Shown: positions 30,602 through 39,066 of the stretch, one piece after another
How the letters are laid out: the number at the start of each line of letters is the position of its first letter
Numbering within the stretch: position 1 is the stretch's first letter
Source: JBAZFF01 sp041653495
Lineage (GTDB): Bacteria; Patescibacteriota; Minisyncoccia; Minisyncoccales; RBG-13-42-11
Length of the DNA stretch: 64,000 bases
Assembly: GCA_041653495.1 (NCBI GenBank)
Contig: JBAZFF010000001.1
Span: 1-64,000, forward strand
Reading direction: 5' to 3'
Position numbers and translations under genes: made by a program
The notes under the pieces: model-generated
What the model was told of the DNA's origin: nothing
The model's input: only the letters and a program-made list of their open reading frames with translations
Database searches by the model: none

Positions 30602-31120
30602 TTAGAGAAACAATCTGTTAAAGCATCTTACCTCTTTTACCTCTACGTCGCCAATGAGAGTCTTTTGGAAAGGGCCGTATGAAGCCTTGACCTGGATCCT
30701 CTTTCCCTCCAGGACCAGCGGCAACCAGGTCTTGTCTGCCAGCATAAGGTTGTCCGGCAGATTATTGAAATCAAACCAAGCAGGGTCAGCCATTTCATCT
30801 GTTTCTGACGGCTCCCCTTCCCATTTATAAAGGAAGAAAACATGGACCCGGCAGACAAAGGTCTTCCCTTCCGCAGTGGCATTGTGAAAATCTATTACAG
30901 CCACCTTAGAAAGATCCTTTGGTTTTGCCTTTACTCCCCCGCTCTCTTCTCTCAGCTCCCTTATGGCTGCTTCACTGGGGTTCTCGCGGAACTCTATCCC
31001 TCCGCCGTACCCGTTATAGCAGCCCTTGCCGATCTTCTTGGTCTTTAAAGCAAGCAGCACTTTACTATCTCTTATTAAATAGCAAAGCGTCGCGTTAAGC
31101 AGAACTTTTTCTTTTTCCAT
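30602..31120 (-). CDS. Nudix hydrolase, MTH1-like
   Basis: 172 aa. Nudix box GGIEFRENPSEAAIRELREE is complete (about residues 40-60). NGYGGGIEF, WFDFNNLP and a C-terminal AdoMet-free tail resemble 8-oxo-dGTP/2-OH-dATP hydrolases of the MTH1 type, which sanitise oxidised nucleotides; substrate not proven. AGGAGG is before the start. Confidence 0.88.
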   Translation of the reverse strand: MEKEKVLLNATLCYLIRDSKVLLALKTKKIGKGCYNGYGGGIEFRENPSEAAIRELREESGGVKAKPKDLSKVAVIDFHNATAEGKTFVCRVHVFFLYKWEGEPSETDEMADPAWFDFNNLPDNLMLADKTWLPLVLEGKRIQVKASYGPFQKTLIGDVEVKEVRCFNRLFL

Positions 31121-31213
31121 AAGAACCTCCTTCTAACTGCCTTAAATCTATAACTAATTAATAAAAAATCAAGAGAGTGTCAATCCTAAAGTTTCCGCTC
31201 ATTCAGCAATTCC

Positions 31214-31246
31214 CAAACAAATAAAAAGGCCGTTTTCGTAGAACGG
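31214..31246 (-). terminator. Intrinsic terminator of the 205-aa gene
   Basis: AGGCCGTT / AACGGCCT hairpin with a minus-strand T5 tract. Confidence 0.82.
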
Positions 31247-31265
31247 CCTCGCTTTGAAATTGCAC

Positions 31266-31883
31266 TTACAGCGGTGATCCTATTAAAGCCTCCACCTTTG
31301 GAAGCACTGGCCGCAAATCGCAGAATGATACTCTTAACGACGAGTAGCCATTTATCAGTTGATAAGCAATGTACCTGCCGTCGCAGAGTTCCGATAATCC
31401 GCAATATCCCATAAATTCTTCCCATTCCCTTTGGTCTATCAATGAAACCCCGTAGAAATGGAAAGACCTTCCCGAGGAAAGAATGGCTCCTCTGTATCCC
31501 TTGTGCTTGAAGAAATATATTGCATCAGCCAGAAGCTTTTCTCTGTCCTCTTTCTGAGCCAGATCCATCATCGGGATGTGAAGTATTCTATTTTTCTCAA
31601 CGCGGACTTCAGACATTATAGCCAGGACCGTCCCCGGTTCCAGATGGTCTATTATGTGAAGAATCTGACTAGCTGAGATAACATCTTTTCTCCTCATCTG
31701 AATGATTCTCCCCTTGGTCTCCTTGGGATTATCGTTGCGGAGTAGACGCGTGAGAGATTGCCCTTCGGGCAACTCGATCACGTTTTCCTTGGGCGTATAG
31801 ACATAGAAGCTCAAGGCCTGGATGGCAGTGTTCTTTTCCACTATTTCAGCTATCACGTTAATGATGTCCATCCCTACTTCCAT
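31266..31883 (-). CDS. Unknown 205-aa protein, weakly primase-like
   Basis: Soluble protein. The segment GYRGAILSSGRSFHFYGVSL, followed by a DGRYIAYQLINGYSSLRVSF stretch, recalls small archaeo-eukaryotic-type primase proteins (SGRxFH), but the catalytic acidic pair is not evident to me. It starts 4 nt below the zinc-ribbon gene and is probably cotranscribed with it. Confidence 0.55.
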   Translation of the reverse strand: MEVGMDIINVIAEIVEKNTAIQALSFYVYTPKENVIELPEGQSLTRLLRNDNPKETKGRIIQMRRKDVISASQILHIIDHLEPGTVLAIMSEVRVEKNRILHIPMMDLAQKEDREKLLADAIYFFKHKGYRGAILSSGRSFHFYGVSLIDQREWEEFMGYCGLSELCDGRYIAYQLINGYSSLRVSFCDLRPVLPKVEALIGSPL

Positions 31884-31887
31884 TGAA

Positions 31888-32490
31888 TTATTCCTCCCTT
31901 ATTTCTTTCTTCTTTACTCCTTGGCTCCTTACCGTTTTCCGGAAGGATTCCAACAGATCTCTTGAAGCTTCCAGGCTGAGGGGCGGCAACCCCTCAATAA
32001 ATCTTTCAAAGATGTTCATCCAGAAAAGTTCGGATGCTTTTCCCCAGGTCATTATCTCGAAGTGCGCATCGTAATTGTGCCAAGCAGCCCTGCATTTTAA
32101 ACAAAGGCAGGTCTTTGACGCCTCTTCCTTCGTCTTTGGCTGCCTGATAGCGAATTCGGCTTTCCCCCCGCATTTTATACAAGGAAGATTATAAGAAGCT
32201 ATCTTCTTATCTGGCGTAAAGTCAGAAGCCTCACACGGTCCTTCAGCTTTAGCTTTTATCTTTTGGGCCTGCGAGAGGATTTTTTGCACCCAGTCGCTAG
32301 GAATCAAATTCTTCTTAAGGGCTTGATCAAGGGTATATTTATGACCCCGGGGGCAATGGAATATAACTGATTCCAAGCTCACAATCTCACTGTTTGTGTT
32401 CACGTAAGACTTAAAGCTGGCTATAGGCCATGTTTCTCCCTTTATACACTTCATATTCATTTCTATAGTCATATCTTCCTCCTGAGACAT
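31888..32490 (-). CDS. Zinc-ribbon protein of unknown function
   Basis: 200 aa. Two Cys pairs, CIKCGG and CLCLKC, about 30 residues apart form a likely zinc ribbon. An earlier FHCPRGHKYTLDQAL could add ligands. C-terminal helix basic. GAGGA precedes the ATG. Role unknown. Confidence 0.65.
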   Translation of the reverse strand: MSQEEDMTIEMNMKCIKGETWPIASFKSYVNTNSEIVSLESVIFHCPRGHKYTLDQALKKNLIPSDWVQKILSQAQKIKAKAEGPCEASDFTPDKKIASYNLPCIKCGGKAEFAIRQPKTKEEASKTCLCLKCRAAWHNYDAHFEIMTWGKASELFWMNIFERFIEGLPPLSLEASRDLLESFRKTVRSQGVKKKEIREE

Positions 32491-32650
32491 TATTCTCTAT
32501 ATATAGTTCTAAAGGAACCAGATTTGTGAATAGTCTACTCTAAAACAATCGCCGCTAAAGTCAATAGAAGATGCCTATCTTTATAATCTGCCTTCCACGA
32601 CCATAAGTGAGAACTCTTTTGGCCCTTGCTGGCTTAAGATCTTTCGTTCA

Positions 32651-32687
32651 ATTAAAAAAGGCTGAACCGCATAACGATTCAGCCTTT
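32651..32687 (-). terminator. Intrinsic terminator of the PP2C gene
   Basis: AGGCTGAA / TTCAGCCT hairpin, minus-strand T6 tract. The rest of the gap 32491-32704 shows nothing else. Confidence 0.85.
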
Positions 32688-32704
32688 CATAGTTAAAGTA
32701 CAAT

Positions 32705-33535
32705 TTAGAATTCCAGCTCCATAGCCGTAGCCTCAGGATAGTCTATGTGGCTCCTGAGCCTTTCTCTTCCGGAAGTCTTCCGGGAAGATTTGAGAACAGA
32801 GTATAGTCCCCCCTTCCGATGAAGCTTGAGGACTTTCTTGGCCATATATTCCGGATCTTCGGTCCAGGAAAATCGGACGAATCCGTCGGAAAAAATGATT
32901 AACCTTTTGATCCTGCTGGTCTCAAGGCTGAAGGTTGCGGCTACCTTCTCGAAATCATCTTCTCCGTTGATCAGGGCGTAAGTGCTATTCACGTTTTGTT
33001 TACGCTCTCTGGCAAGAATCGGGAATAATTCCTTCCACATTTCCTGCCGATTTCCCCTGTGCTCTTTCATCAACGAGCTTATGATATTTCTCAACCTCTG
33101 CTCGTAATCAAATGTCTGGCTCGGAGTCGCTCCGCATTCTCCGTCTTTCATTTCCCAAACACAGAGGCAATCTGCTCCCTGGATTATCTCGGTATTTAAG
33201 TCCCCGATTCTTAGCGCCACAAATGCCGCAGAAAGCTTATGCCCCGGTCCGAGCAAGGTATATTCGCTTCCCTGGCAGACCTTTAGGGCAAGATTTGCCT
33301 TCTTTAACACATTCAGCAGCGATTCTTTCTCCTCCGCCCTCTCAAAAGTCTTCCTGAGTATCTCGGAAGCTAACTGGCCTCCAGTTCTTCCTTTAAATGT
33401 TCTCGGAACGTCCGTATATAATCCGCTGACGCCGTCAAACACTCCGGCAAATGGAAACCTGAAGATATGCCCGTCTTCTGCTATTTTCGCGCTTCCCTGA
33501 CAATATAAATGGCTTTCCCTTACTGAAATTCCCAC
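32705..33535 (-). CDS. PPM/PP2C-like Ser/Thr phosphatase
   Basis: 276 aa. Metal-binding Asp residues appear in PFAGVFDGVSG (motif of PP2C: xxVFDGxxG), GADCLCVW and IIFSDGFV near the C-terminus. SAAFVALRIGDLNTEIIQGADC is the standard core strand pair. Dephosphorylates protein Ser/Thr; no kinase gene is in view. No signal or membrane segment. Confidence 0.8.
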   Translation of the reverse strand: MGISVRESHLYCQGSAKIAEDGHIFRFPFAGVFDGVSGLYTDVPRTFKGRTGGQLASEILRKTFERAEEKESLLNVLKKANLALKVCQGSEYTLLGPGHKLSAAFVALRIGDLNTEIIQGADCLCVWEMKDGECGATPSQTFDYEQRLRNIISSLMKEHRGNRQEMWKELFPILARERKQNVNSTYALINGEDDFEKVAATFSLETSRIKRLIIFSDGFVRFSWTEDPEYMAKKVLKLHRKGGLYSVLKSSRKTSGRERLRSHIDYPEATAMELEF

Positions 33536-33634
33536 AGAACACTGCTCCTCTCTTTGAAAATCATTCTATCGCACAATTACTCTAAACTGTTTTAATCCGA
33601 AAGTCAAGCTGTGTTTATAGCTCCAACCAAACAA

Positions 33635-33660
33635 AAAACCAGCCTAGCGGCCGGCTTTAT
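33635..33660 (-). terminator. Intrinsic terminator of the DEAD helicase gene
   Basis: CCAGCC / GGCCGGCT type hairpin with a minus-strand T6 tract; overlaps the stop codon. Confidence 0.75.
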
Positions 33661-34835
33661 CTTCTTCTCCTGCTGTGATAGACCATCCTCGGTTTCGCAA
33701 ACTGCCTGCCAAGGCCCGGAATCGTAGACACATTCAGTTTCTTTTTTATAAGCCATTCTATAGCTCTAAGCTCAGCCTGTTCCGATGGCATGACGAAAGA
33801 GATGGCTATGCCTTTATTTCCTGCCCGAGCGGTTCTTCCTATTCGGTGGACGTAATCTTCCGCCTGGGAAGGCAAGTCGTAATTGATGACCACTTCTATC
33901 CCGGCCACGTCTATCCCCCTGGCCATTATATCCGTTGCGACAAGGACTTTATATTTTCCTGATTTAAAGCCGTCCAGAGCCATTTTCCTCTGGCCGAAAG
34001 TCCTGTCTGAATGCATTTCCGCCGCCTGGTACCCCATTTGAGATATTGCCTTTGCAACCTTGTGGGCTCCGTATCTGGTTCTGGCAAAAACCAAGGCTGA
34101 TCCCGCATGCCTTGACAATATCTTTTCCAGCAGTATGATCTTTTCTTCCTTTGAAACTATAAAAATATCCTGGGATACGGTTTCAACCGTCGTCCCGGCC
34201 GGAGCTATCTCAATCCTGACGGGAAGCTTCATTTCGGCAGAAGCGATTTTCATGACGTCGGAAGACAGAGTGGCGGAAAAAAGCATCGTCTGCCTTTCTT
34301 TCGGAACAACTTTTAGAATTTCCTTTATCTGGGGCAAAAAGCCCATGTCCAACATGCGGTCAGCTTCGTCTAAGACAAGGATGTTCACCTTAGAAAGACT
34401 GGCCGTCCTTTGGTGCAAATGGTCTATCAGCCTTCCGGGCGTTGCGACAATAATGTCGGGATTCCTGCGAAGATCTGATATTTGGGGCCTGATGGGGACA
34501 CCCCCTATCAAGACTGCCGTCTTTAAGCCGATGGTATTCCCCAGCCTGTGAAGCTGGAGGTCTGTCTGCATGGCCAACTCCCTGGTCGGAGAAAGAACCA
34601 ATCCCATGCCCTTGGTCTGGGCCAGGCGCTGGATCATCGGTATTCCGAAAGCCAGGGTCTTTCCTGTCCCTGTTTGAGCGACTCCCACTATGTCTTTCCC
34701 CTCAATAGCGACTGCGATTGACTGGTGCTGGATGGGAGTGGGCTTTACATAAGAAAGCTTTCTCAATATCTCAAGCATGCCGGGAGCTATCCCTAATCCG
34801 TAAAATGTTAAATCTTCTTTTTTATTATTATCCAT
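33657..34835 (-). CDS. DEAD-box ATP-dependent RNA helicase
   Basis: 392 aa. Q motif (FYGLGIAPGMLEIL..PTPIQHQSI), motif I AQTGTGKT, DEAD in LDEADRMLDMG, SAT (motif III) and HRIGRTAR (motif VI) are all present. The short basic tail (RMVYHSRRRR) may bind RNA. A RhlE/CsdA-like helicase for ribosome assembly or RNA decay. It follows bipA by 3 nt, and both are plausible cold-adaptation genes. Confidence 0.95.
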   Translation of the reverse strand: MDNNKKEDLTFYGLGIAPGMLEILRKLSYVKPTPIQHQSIAVAIEGKDIVGVAQTGTGKTLAFGIPMIQRLAQTKGMGLVLSPTRELAMQTDLQLHRLGNTIGLKTAVLIGGVPIRPQISDLRRNPDIIVATPGRLIDHLHQRTASLSKVNILVLDEADRMLDMGFLPQIKEILKVVPKERQTMLFSATLSSDVMKIASAEMKLPVRIEIAPAGTTVETVSQDIFIVSKEEKIILLEKILSRHAGSALVFARTRYGAHKVAKAISQMGYQAAEMHSDRTFGQRKMALDGFKSGKYKVLVATDIMARGIDVAGIEVVINYDLPSQAEDYVHRIGRTARAGNKGIAISFVMPSEQAELRAIEWLIKKKLNVSTIPGLGRQFAKPRMVYHSRRRR

Positions 34836-34838
34836 ATA

Positions 34839-36623
34839 TTATTCTCTCCTTGCCTTTGATCTCTCGTTCTCTGCCAAATATTTCTTCCTGAGCCTTACGG
34901 ACTTTGGAGTCACCTCCAAATACTCATCTTTGTCCATAACCTCCAATCCGCTTTCAATAGAAAGCGTTCTCGGAGGCGTAAGCTTAATAGCGTCATCCGA
35001 ACCGGCAGCTCTCATGTTGGTCAAGTGCTTGCCGCGAATCGGATTCACGACCATCTGGACTCCTTTGGAGGTATCTCCTATTACCATGCCTTCGTAAACT
35101 TCAATATTGGCTCCGACATACAGATTCCCCCTGAGCTGCAGATTATCCAGAGACCAAGCGAGAGTCTTTCCGGTAAATCCGGAAATCATGGAGCCTGCCT
35201 GCCTGTGTTCTATTTCTCCCACATGGGGGCGATAGCCTATAACCCTGGTAGACAGTATTCCCTCTCCTTTAGTATCCATAATAAACTGGTTCCTGTATCC
35301 GAATAATCCCCTGGTCGGTCCTTCAAAACTCATTACAGCCCTTCCTCCTTCCAGTTTCATCTGCAGCATCTGGGCCGCCCTCATGCCAAGCCTTTCAATA
35401 ACTATCCCTTGGCATTCCTCCGGAACATCGGCAATAATCTCTTCAAAAGGCTCGTGGTCCTTCCCGTCAATCTTCTTGATAATAACCTGGGGTTGGGAAA
35501 CCTGAAGCTCGTATCCCTCCCTTCTCATGTTCTCAATCAGAATGGCAATATGCAGTTCCCCCCTGCCCCTGACGACAAACCTGTCGGCAGACTGGGAAAA
35601 ATCTATTTTCAATCCGACATTGACTTCAAGCTCTTTCTCCAGCCTCTCCCTAAGATGCCTGCTTGTCACGTACTTTCCTTCCTTTCCGGCGAAAGGAGAA
35701 TCATTCACCAGGAAATTCAATTCTATCGTCGGTTCGTCCACGGAAATGTCCTCCAGCAAGGGCTCTTCTAGAAGCTTAGATAGCGTATCTCCTATGTAGA
35801 CGTCGGGCAATCCTGCAATCATGGCAATGTCCCCGGCAGAAATGCTTTCCGCCTCTTTCCTGTGCACGCCCTCGAAAGTAAACAATTTAGTAATCTTATA
35901 GCTCTTGCTCTCGCCCGAATGCTTTTTCAAATAAACAGCATCTCCTAATTTTGTCGTCCCCTTGTAAACCCTGACTATTGCCATCCTGCCCAAAAAGTTA
36001 TCATAGGCCAGATTGAAGGCCTGGGCGGAGAACGGCTGTTCAATGTCTTTTGAAGCGACGGGAACGTGCTTTAAGACCATGTCTAAAACAGGAGTTATGT
36101 CCTTTGCTTCGTCCGATAAATTATTCTTAGCTAATCCGTCCCTGGCTATTGCATATACCACGGGGAAATCCAATTGCTTGTTGTCTGCCCCCAGTTCAGC
36201 AAACAGCTCAAAAACCTCTTCATGAACCCTGTTCGGGTCGGCAGCGGGCTTGTCTATCTTGTTTATGATCAATATCGGCCTCAACCCCAATTCCAAAGAC
36301 TTCTTCAAAACAAACCTCGTTTGGGGCATCGGCCCTTCCTGGGCGTCCACTACCAGCAAAACAGAATCAATTGACTTTAGGACCCTTTCCACTTCCGAAC
36401 CGAAATCGGCGTGTCCCGGAGTATCCACGATATTGATTTTCGTCCCCTTGTAGAAAACAGTGGCATTCTTTGAATATATGGTAATGCCGCGCTCTTTTTC
36501 GAGTGCGTTTGAATCCATGCTCTCTCCGGTTTCCATCGCTCCCGTATATCTCAAGATGGCGTCCGTAAGCATTGTTTTACCATGGTCTACATGGGCTATT
36601 ATTGCTATGTTTCTGATCTCCAT
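34839..36623 (-). CDS. bipA: Translational GTPase BipA/TypA
   Basis: 594 aa from ATG 36623 (MEIRNIAIIAHVDHGKTML). The longer frame to 36647 would use TTG inside a terminator hairpin and is rejected. G1 AHVDHGKT, G3 DTPGHADFG, G4 NKIDKP, then the EF-G-like domains and the BipA-specific C-terminal domain (GMVIGDTSKGVQMVVNPIRGKHLTNMR). Ribosome-binding GTPase important at low temperature and for 50S assembly. A terminator-like leader suggests attenuation. Confidence 0.97.
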   Translation of the reverse strand: MEIRNIAIIAHVDHGKTMLTDAILRYTGAMETGESMDSNALEKERGITIYSKNATVFYKGTKINIVDTPGHADFGSEVERVLKSIDSVLLVVDAQEGPMPQTRFVLKKSLELGLRPILIINKIDKPAADPNRVHEEVFELFAELGADNKQLDFPVVYAIARDGLAKNNLSDEAKDITPVLDMVLKHVPVASKDIEQPFSAQAFNLAYDNFLGRMAIVRVYKGTTKLGDAVYLKKHSGESKSYKITKLFTFEGVHRKEAESISAGDIAMIAGLPDVYIGDTLSKLLEEPLLEDISVDEPTIELNFLVNDSPFAGKEGKYVTSRHLRERLEKELEVNVGLKIDFSQSADRFVVRGRGELHIAILIENMRREGYELQVSQPQVIIKKIDGKDHEPFEEIIADVPEECQGIVIERLGMRAAQMLQMKLEGGRAVMSFEGPTRGLFGYRNQFIMDTKGEGILSTRVIGYRPHVGEIEHRQAGSMISGFTGKTLAWSLDNLQLRGNLYVGANIEVYEGMVIGDTSKGVQMVVNPIRGKHLTNMRAAGSDDAIKLTPPRTLSIESGLEVMDKDEYLEVTPKSVRLRKKYLAENERSKARRE

Positions 36624-36630
36624 ATAAATA

Positions 36631-36659
36631 AAAAATCTTCTCGGCAACGCAAGAAGATT
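36631..36659 (-). promoter_or_regulatory. Terminator-like hairpin in the bipA leader
   Basis: AATCTTCT (36634-36641) / AGAAGATT (36652-36659), 10-nt loop, followed on the minus strand by a T tract and the bipA ATG 8 nt after the stem. No Shine-Dalgarno separates them. It could be an attenuator or cold-sensitive structure. Confidence 0.6.
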
Positions 36660-36706
36660 GCATAAATAAGTAAGAATTTATCTCTCTGCGGTCGCTTGAT
36701 TCGTTT

Positions 36707-36734
36707 AGGATACCATATTTTAACAAAAAGTCAA
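36707..36734 (-). promoter_or_regulatory. bipA promoter
   Basis: Minus-strand TTGACT (36729-36734), 16-bp spacer, TATCCT (36707-36712); predicted leader of about 75 nt. Confidence 0.7.
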
Positions 36735-36740
36735 AATAAA

Positions 36741-36765
36741 ATAGCCCGTCAGGGCTACTTTATCA
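36741..36765 (-). terminator. Intrinsic terminator of the cold-shock gene
   Basis: TAGCCC / GGGCTA hairpin followed on the minus strand by TTTTATTTT. Confidence 0.85.
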
Positions 36766-36771
36766 AATATC

Positions 36772-36969
36772 TTATATTTTCTTTACGTTCACGGCGTTAG
36801 GTCCCTTGGGAGAATCTCCTTTCTCGAAAGACACTCTGTCGCCCACCTGCAAGTCTTCGAAATTTACGTCTTTCAACTCGTTCTTGTGAAAGAATAAATC
36901 CTTTTCTTCACCGTCTACGGTGATGAACCCGAAGCCCTTGTCTATGAGGTTTTTAATTGTTCCTTCCAT
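36772..36969 (-). CDS. Cold-shock domain protein
   Basis: 65 aa, a single CSD. RNP1 KGFGFITV (residues 12-19) and RNP2 DLFFHK (24-29) are intact. Binds single-stranded RNA/DNA, melting secondary structure. Lies immediately upstream of bipA and the DEAD helicase but with its own terminator. Confidence 0.96.
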   Translation of the reverse strand: MEGTIKNLIDKGFGFITVDGEEKDLFFHKNELKDVNFEDLQVGDRVSFEKGDSPKGPNAVNVKKI

Positions 36970-37069
36970 GTTAAATAGGATGTTTATAATATGAAAAACT
37001 CGACTAAATTTTCAACAAGGTCATATTAGCACAATCTGCAAATTAATCAACAAATAAAGAGACAAAGAA

Positions 37070-37094
37070 CCGCAGGACAAGCCTGCGGCATTTT
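37070..37094 (-). terminator. Intrinsic terminator of the sigma/anti-sigma operon
   Basis: CCGCAGG / CCTGCGG hairpin with TTCTTTGTCTCTTT on the minus strand. Confidence 0.82.
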
Positions 37095-37097
37095 ATG

Positions 37098-38483
37098 CTA
37101 TTCTGCCAGGTCTATCATCGGCACGCTTATTTCCTGTTCCATCATTCCCCCGACCAAGGGGACTACGACATCGCTCCCGTAATAATATTTGTAGTTCTCA
37201 ATGTTCTCAACCGGGAAGATCAGCGAAGGGACCAGCAGTTCAAAAGATTCGCTGCCGTCGTACTTCCAAGTCTGCACTAATGCGTAAATGGGGGTTCCCA
37301 TCCTTATTTCCACGGTCTTTGCGGCCTGCTCGTAAACGTAGCTTCCCTGGATTCCTCCTTTTTTGGCGTAGGAAATGATCTGTTCCTTGGTCAGATCTGA
37401 ATCGTAATCGGAGCTCTGGAAATTCCCTGCGTTTATATTGCTGACGTTGGCCACTTTTCCCGTTCTGAAATCCACCACCACATTCAGCCCGTATTTGTAT
37501 CCCGACTGGCTGTAAACGTCATTCCCTTCTATCTGCAGAGGATAAACTACAGTGGCCGACTCTGTAATCGCGTCCTCAATGTTTGCATGCCCGATTACTT
37601 CTCCGCTCCCGAAGGCGGAGTGGTCTATATTGTAATTCGAAAGAAACTTATCCGCTATCTCTATAGCCTTGGAATCGGGCAACTGGGCAAAGGATGACTG
37701 CTGGTTTTCCCTGCCGTCATAATACCCGGGCCACTTTTCCCAGTTTTGGCCAATGTACACAATATTCTCTTTAGGATATGCGTATAAAATGTATCCTTGA
37801 TCCTTATCCTCGGATATCTGAATGCTGTCCACCTTTAAATTGCTGAACTTGCCGATATCGACTCCGTCCAGTTTTATCCCTTTTAGCAGGCCGGATAAGG
37901 AATCATTGTATTCCAAAGTCTTCTTGTAAACCGTCACCTTTCCGTTCTGGATGTCGAAATCCTCTCCCGCATAAACATATTCGTAATTCACCAGATCCGG
38001 AAACACCATAGATGTCTCGCTGTCTAGGGCAGACGGAGCGCTCTTGGAATCGTTCCCGTCGCCAGCTCCTCCTAATCCGAATTTCTCTGAGCTGCCTATG
38101 TAATCCTGGGCGCTTTCCTCGGATGAATCTGCCGAGAACGTGATTTCTCCGAAGGCATTGTCCTTCGCCCTGTCCACCACCAGGCCTTGTATCGATTGCT
38201 CGGGAAGGTTGATAAAAGATATTAAAGCCAGCAGAATCACCGCTGTTCCGGCAAAAGCGTAAGACAATTTGCTGAATGAAAATCTAGGTCTTTCCTCTCT
38301 TAATGATTTCGACATTTCCAAAACCCTGGCCCTGAGGCTGGAAACGAAATTCTCGTCTATCGCGCTGTCCGGCTTTGAAAGCAGAAGCTCCTGGATCAGC
38401 TTTATTAAATATTCCTCCTGGGGCTGCAGGCTCTTATCAATGGAATATATGTCTTTTAATATTTGTTTTATTTTCTTATCCAT
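37098..38483 (-). CDS. Probable membrane anti-sigma factor with large extracytoplasmic domain
   Basis: 461 aa. Cytoplasmic N-terminus of about 70 residues, one membrane helix (about 72-90: LSYAFAGTAVILLALISFI), then about 370 residues outside, rich in Tyr/Ser/Asp. It lies 24 nt below an ECF sigma gene, the usual position of the cognate anti-sigma. No zinc HxxxCxxC motif is seen, so it would be a non-ZAS type. Ligand unknown. Confidence 0.7.
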   Translation of the reverse strand: MDKKIKQILKDIYSIDKSLQPQEEYLIKLIQELLLSKPDSAIDENFVSSLRARVLEMSKSLREERPRFSFSKLSYAFAGTAVILLALISFINLPEQSIQGLVVDRAKDNAFGEITFSADSSEESAQDYIGSSEKFGLGGAGDGNDSKSAPSALDSETSMVFPDLVNYEYVYAGEDFDIQNGKVTVYKKTLEYNDSLSGLLKGIKLDGVDIGKFSNLKVDSIQISEDKDQGYILYAYPKENIVYIGQNWEKWPGYYDGRENQQSSFAQLPDSKAIEIADKFLSNYNIDHSAFGSGEVIGHANIEDAITESATVVYPLQIEGNDVYSQSGYKYGLNVVVDFRTGKVANVSNINAGNFQSSDYDSDLTKEQIISYAKKGGIQGSYVYEQAAKTVEIRMGTPIYALVQTWKYDGSESFELLVPSLIFPVENIENYKYYYGSDVVVPLVGGMMEQEISVPMIDLAE

Positions 38484-38507
38484 ACACTGTTTAATACGCC
38501 GCTTAAT

Positions 38508-39062
38508 CTAAAAAAGTAACAGGGACAGAAAAGCGGAAAGGGGCATGTCTTCCCTGAGCTTCTTCATGGTCCTTGAGAACAGCACTTTGCAGTTGTTCTC
38601 CGTCTTTCCCATAATCTCGGCTATCTCCCTGTAGGAATAATCCCCCCAGACTCTCAGGAGCACTACTTCCCTCTGTTCCGGCTTCAACGCTTTCAGATAT
38701 TTCCTGACCTTCTGCAGCTTCTGGGCGGCTTCTATATCCCTCTCTATGTCCGTATCGTCTGCCAAATCCCACACATCCTCCACGTTGATATTGGATTTCC
38801 TGGTCCTGTAGAAATCAATTACGTTATTCCTGGCTATGGCATAAAGCCAGGAGGAAAAAGATCCTCTCTCCCCGTCAAAGTCGGAAAGCTTGTTCAGAGC
38901 CTTCGCGAAAGTCTGGCTGGTAAGGTCCTCCGCAGTCTCTTTGTGGTGGGTCTTGTAATAAATGAAATTATAAATTCGCCTTACGTATTTATCGTAAACT
39001 CCCCCGAAATCTTCAATTTTTACCGTTTGGGCCATATTAAAAGAATACGAAAAAAGCGGCAA
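38508..39062 (-). CDS. ECF-type RNA polymerase sigma factor
   Basis: 184 aa. Region 2 (YDKYVRRIYNFIYYKTHHKETAEDLTSQTFAKAL, SFSSWLYAIARNNVIDFYR) and region 4 (LKPEQREVVLLRVWGDYSYREIAEIMGKTENNCKVLFSRTMKKL) are complete; region 3 is absent, as in ECF sigmas. Directs transcription of a stress or envelope regulon. Flanked by a probable anti-sigma gene below and a membrane protein gene 4 nt above. Confidence 0.93.
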   Translation of the reverse strand: MPLFSYSFNMAQTVKIEDFGGVYDKYVRRIYNFIYYKTHHKETAEDLTSQTFAKALNKLSDFDGERGSFSSWLYAIARNNVIDFYRTRKSNINVEDVWDLADDTDIERDIEAAQKLQKVRKYLKALKPEQREVVLLRVWGDYSYREIAEIMGKTENNCKVLFSRTMKKLREDMPLSAFLSLLLF

Positions 39063-39066
39063 AAAG

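Noticed and set aside
34839..36647. Longer bipA start (MPRRFFIYMEI)
   Set aside because: Would start at TTG within the leader hairpin; ATG 36623 matches the family start.
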